A DNA stretch of 6,408 bases from Chloroflexota bacterium (GTDB lineage Bacteria > Chloroflexota > Dehalococcoidia > SAR202 > UBA6927), in assembly GCA_002717725.1 (NCBI GenBank), contig PBBT01000014.1:13222-19629 (forward strand), given 5' to 3'. The notes below the pieces were generated by a model. It was not told the DNA's origin, did not search any database, and worked only from the letters and a program-made list of their open reading frames with translations. Made by a program: the position numbers and the translations under genes. Below are positions 4,996 through 6,408 of the stretch, piece by piece (within the stretch, counting starts at the first letter, position 1; every line of letters starts with the position of its first letter).

Positions 4996-6156
4996 TTGGA
5001 AACATTTGAAGAGTTTGTTAAACGTATCCTTACGATATTATTTTGGTTCCTTCTTATATCCCCCCTAATTATATTTCCTGTATTATTCTTACTTGTTCCA
5101 CTTCTAGGAATTGATGTGACACTTGCTAATGAAATTCTAACTGCAACAATAGATCCTTTCAAAGCTATCAAACTAGCTGATAGATATGGAGTTGGACCTT
5201 CTTCCACTTTCTTCAAAGTCGCCGCTTTTCCTGGATTTACTTTTGCCGCTCTAGTTGCAACACTTGTAATTCTTTACGAACGTAAACTTATGGCCAAAGC
5301 ACAACTCCGTGTAGGTCCACTTTACGCAGGACGCTTCGAAGGAGTTCTACAACCTATTGCTGATTTGTTCAAATTACTTGGTAAAGAACTTGTTGTTCCA
5401 GAAAAAGCCGATAAAACATTTTTTTGGGCAGCTCCGATTCTAAGCTTGGGACTCGGAGCAGCACTGTTAACTGTTATTCCTTTATCCCCAACTACCTATA
5501 TTGCACGTTCCGAATTTAGTCTTCTAATACCATTTGCCATTATTGGATTCAGTCCTTTGGTAGTTCTTATTGCTGCATGGGCTAGTAGTAATAAATTTGC
5601 ATTTATTGGAGGATTACGAGCATTACATCAACTCGCCGCTTATGAAATTCCTATGCTTCTCTCAATACTCGGCATTGTAATCTTAACTGGCTCCTTTGAT
5701 CTAATGAAAATAGTTGAAGCACAGAAAGATATGTGGTTCATCTTCCCGCAATTCCTTGCAGCTATTATATTTTATATCACCATCCTTTCAGAATTAGAAC
5801 GAGTACCCTTTGATCTCCCAGAGGCGGAGACTGAAATCGTTTCTGGATGGTTGACAGAATACACTGGAATGCACTTTGGTTTATTACAACTTGGCGTTTA
5901 TGTAAAATTCTATGTCCTTGCTTTGTTATTTACACTATTATTCTTAGGAGGTTGGAATGGACCTGCTTTCCTTCCACCAATTGTTTGGTTACTGACAAAA
6001 TTATTCTTCGTAATTACAATGATTATTTTCCCACGAGCAGTTCTTCCTCGTCTACGTATTGATCAATTAATCAGAATTGGATGGGCTTGGCTAATTGCAT
6101 TATCATTTATTAATCTGTTTATAGCAGTAATTGAATCATCACTAGGAGTAATCTAA
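4996..6156 (+). CDS. nuoH: Complex I subunit H (NuoH/ND1-like) with N-terminal extension, TTG start
   Basis: This encodes 386 residues; the family is usually near 325. NuoH is the membrane subunit that forms the quinone entry channel and contacts NuoD and NuoB. Family blocks are clear: YERKLMAKAQLRVGP (94-108), GVLQPIADLFKLLGKE (116-131), GGLRALHQLAAYEIP and the acidic loop VPFDLPEAETEIVSGWLTEY starting near residue 270. About eight later helices are visible. Compared with bacterial NuoH, the Glu-Arg pair sits near residue 95 instead of about 35, so there are roughly 60 extra residues, including a strongly hydrophobic segment at 11-37 and a polar stretch at 40-70. The usual GPNRVG becomes GPLYAGRFEG. 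The TTG start is backed by AGGTGA five bases upstream; the next in-frame candidate, GTG at residue 41, has no such site. A six-C run (5060-5065) lies in the extension but the frame is intact. Confidence 0.94.
   Translation: METFEEFVKRILTILFWFLLISPLIIFPVLFLLVPLLGIDVTLANEILTATIDPFKAIKLADRYGVGPSSTFFKVAAFPGFTFAALVATLVILYERKLMAKAQLRVGPLYAGRFEGVLQPIADLFKLLGKELVVPEKADKTFFWAAPILSLGLGAALLTVIPLSPTTYIARSEFSLLIPFAIIGFSPLVVLIAAWASSNKFAFIGGLRALHQLAAYEIPMLLSILGIVILTGSFDLMKIVEAQKDMWFIFPQFLAAIIFYITILSELERVPFDLPEAETEIVSGWLTEYTGMHFGLLQLGVYVKFYVLALLFTLLFLGGWNGPAFLPPIVWLLTKLFFVITMIIFPRAVLPRLRIDQLIRIGWAWLIALSFINLFIAVIESSLGVI
6144..6148 (+). promoter_or_regulatory. Shine-Dalgarno site for nuoI
   Basis: AGGAG lies seven bases before the ATG at 6156, inside the last codons of nuoH. 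It supports that start codon and reinitiation after nuoH. Confidence 0.65.
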
Positions 6157-6408
6157 TGAACATCAAACTTATTACCGGGATATTGGGTGCATTTGCTGTA
6201 GGGTTTAGAAATGTATTCAAACGCCGTATGACATTGAGATACCCTGAGCAAAAACTAGATATCGAATCAGGATATACTTTTGATGCCAAATCCAATACAG
6301 GCAGTGCTGGATTCAAAGGTAGACACATTCTTTATACTGACAAATGTACAGGATGCTCTCTATGCGCTATTGCTTGCGAAAATATTGCCGATTGTATTGA
6401 TATGGTAC
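6156..6408 (+). CDS. nuoI: Complex I subunit I (NuoI), 4Fe-4S ferredoxin-type, 3' end outside window
   Basis: The first 84 residues are visible; the family is about 150-180 long, so roughly half is missing. The ATG shares its A with the nuoH TAA stop. The N-terminus has a short hydrophobic or amphipathic helix (KLITGILGAFAVGFRNVF) followed by RRMTLRYPEQK, the usual membrane-anchoring start of NuoI. Then GFKGRHILYTDKCTGCSLC begins the first 4Fe-4S motif, C-x2-C-x2-C-x3-C (CTGCSLCAIAC). The last Cys is followed by Glu where Pro is most common, and one more Cys comes six residues later (ENIADC). NuoI carries two clusters (N6a and N6b) that pass electrons to N2 in NuoB. The second motif should lie beyond the window. 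The gene directly following nuoH, with nuoE, F and G absent, fits an Fpo-like archaeal complex. Confidence 0.95.
   Translation, partial: MNIKLITGILGAFAVGFRNVFKRRMTLRYPEQKLDIESGYTFDAKSNTGSAGFKGRHILYTDKCTGCSLCAIACENIADCIDMV

Noticed and set aside
5060..5065. Six-C run as a possible frameshift site in nuoH
   Set aside because: The frame is continuous from the Shine-Dalgarno-supported start through all family motifs, so no shift is needed.
1..6408. CRISPR array, insertion sequence or integration site
   Set aside because: No spaced repeat array, transposase, terminal inverted repeats or attachment-site-like duplication is visible.

Overview
The window most likely comes from an ammonia-oxidizing-type thaumarchaeon (Nitrososphaerota, probably the Nitrosopumilus side). 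The evidence is: AT-rich DNA; an archaeal TFS/RpoM-type zinc-ribbon protein; TATA-like boxes centred about 26-28 bases before start codons with no leader; and an 11-subunit-type complex I cluster that passes directly from nuoD to nuoH, with no NADH-input genes (nuoE, F, G) between them. The phylum call is an inference from gene content and style; the genus is not established. All genes I support lie on the + strand.

Left part (1-1961): the 3' two-thirds of an acyl-CoA dehydrogenase gene. One base after it comes a gene for a small glycine-rich membrane protein, and after a 63-base gap a clear paralog of that protein. The gap holds two tandem 12-base perfect palindromes just upstream of a TATA box. 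Next is a short Toprim-domain protein of the RNase M5-like/UPF0292 type. The second membrane protein, the Toprim protein and the following TFS gene each seem to have their own leaderless promoter.

Middle (2003-2506): a two-zinc-ribbon TFS/RPB9-like transcription factor, then a 156-base spacer. The spacer starts with a short hairpin and T-run (possible terminator), continues as a stretch nearly without G on the + strand that carries degenerate 10-12 base repeats, and ends in an A/T-rich promoter for the next operon.

Right part (2507-6408): the complex I operon nuoA-nuoB-nuoC-nuoD-nuoH-nuoI, with nuoI cut by the window end. Genes are overlapping or nearly touching. Later cistrons carry Shine-Dalgarno sequences (clear before nuoD, nuoH and nuoI), while nuoA looks leaderless; nuoB and nuoH start with TTG. 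NuoB, NuoC and NuoD form the connecting module (NuoB binding cluster N2), NuoI carries the 4Fe-4S wire, and NuoA and NuoH belong to the membrane arm near the quinone site. Together they would oxidize an electron donor other than NADH (ferredoxin or an unknown partner), or run in reverse, and couple this to quinone and ion movement. The NuoD quinone-site region and the NuoH N-terminus depart from the textbook form and are the most interesting points of the operon.
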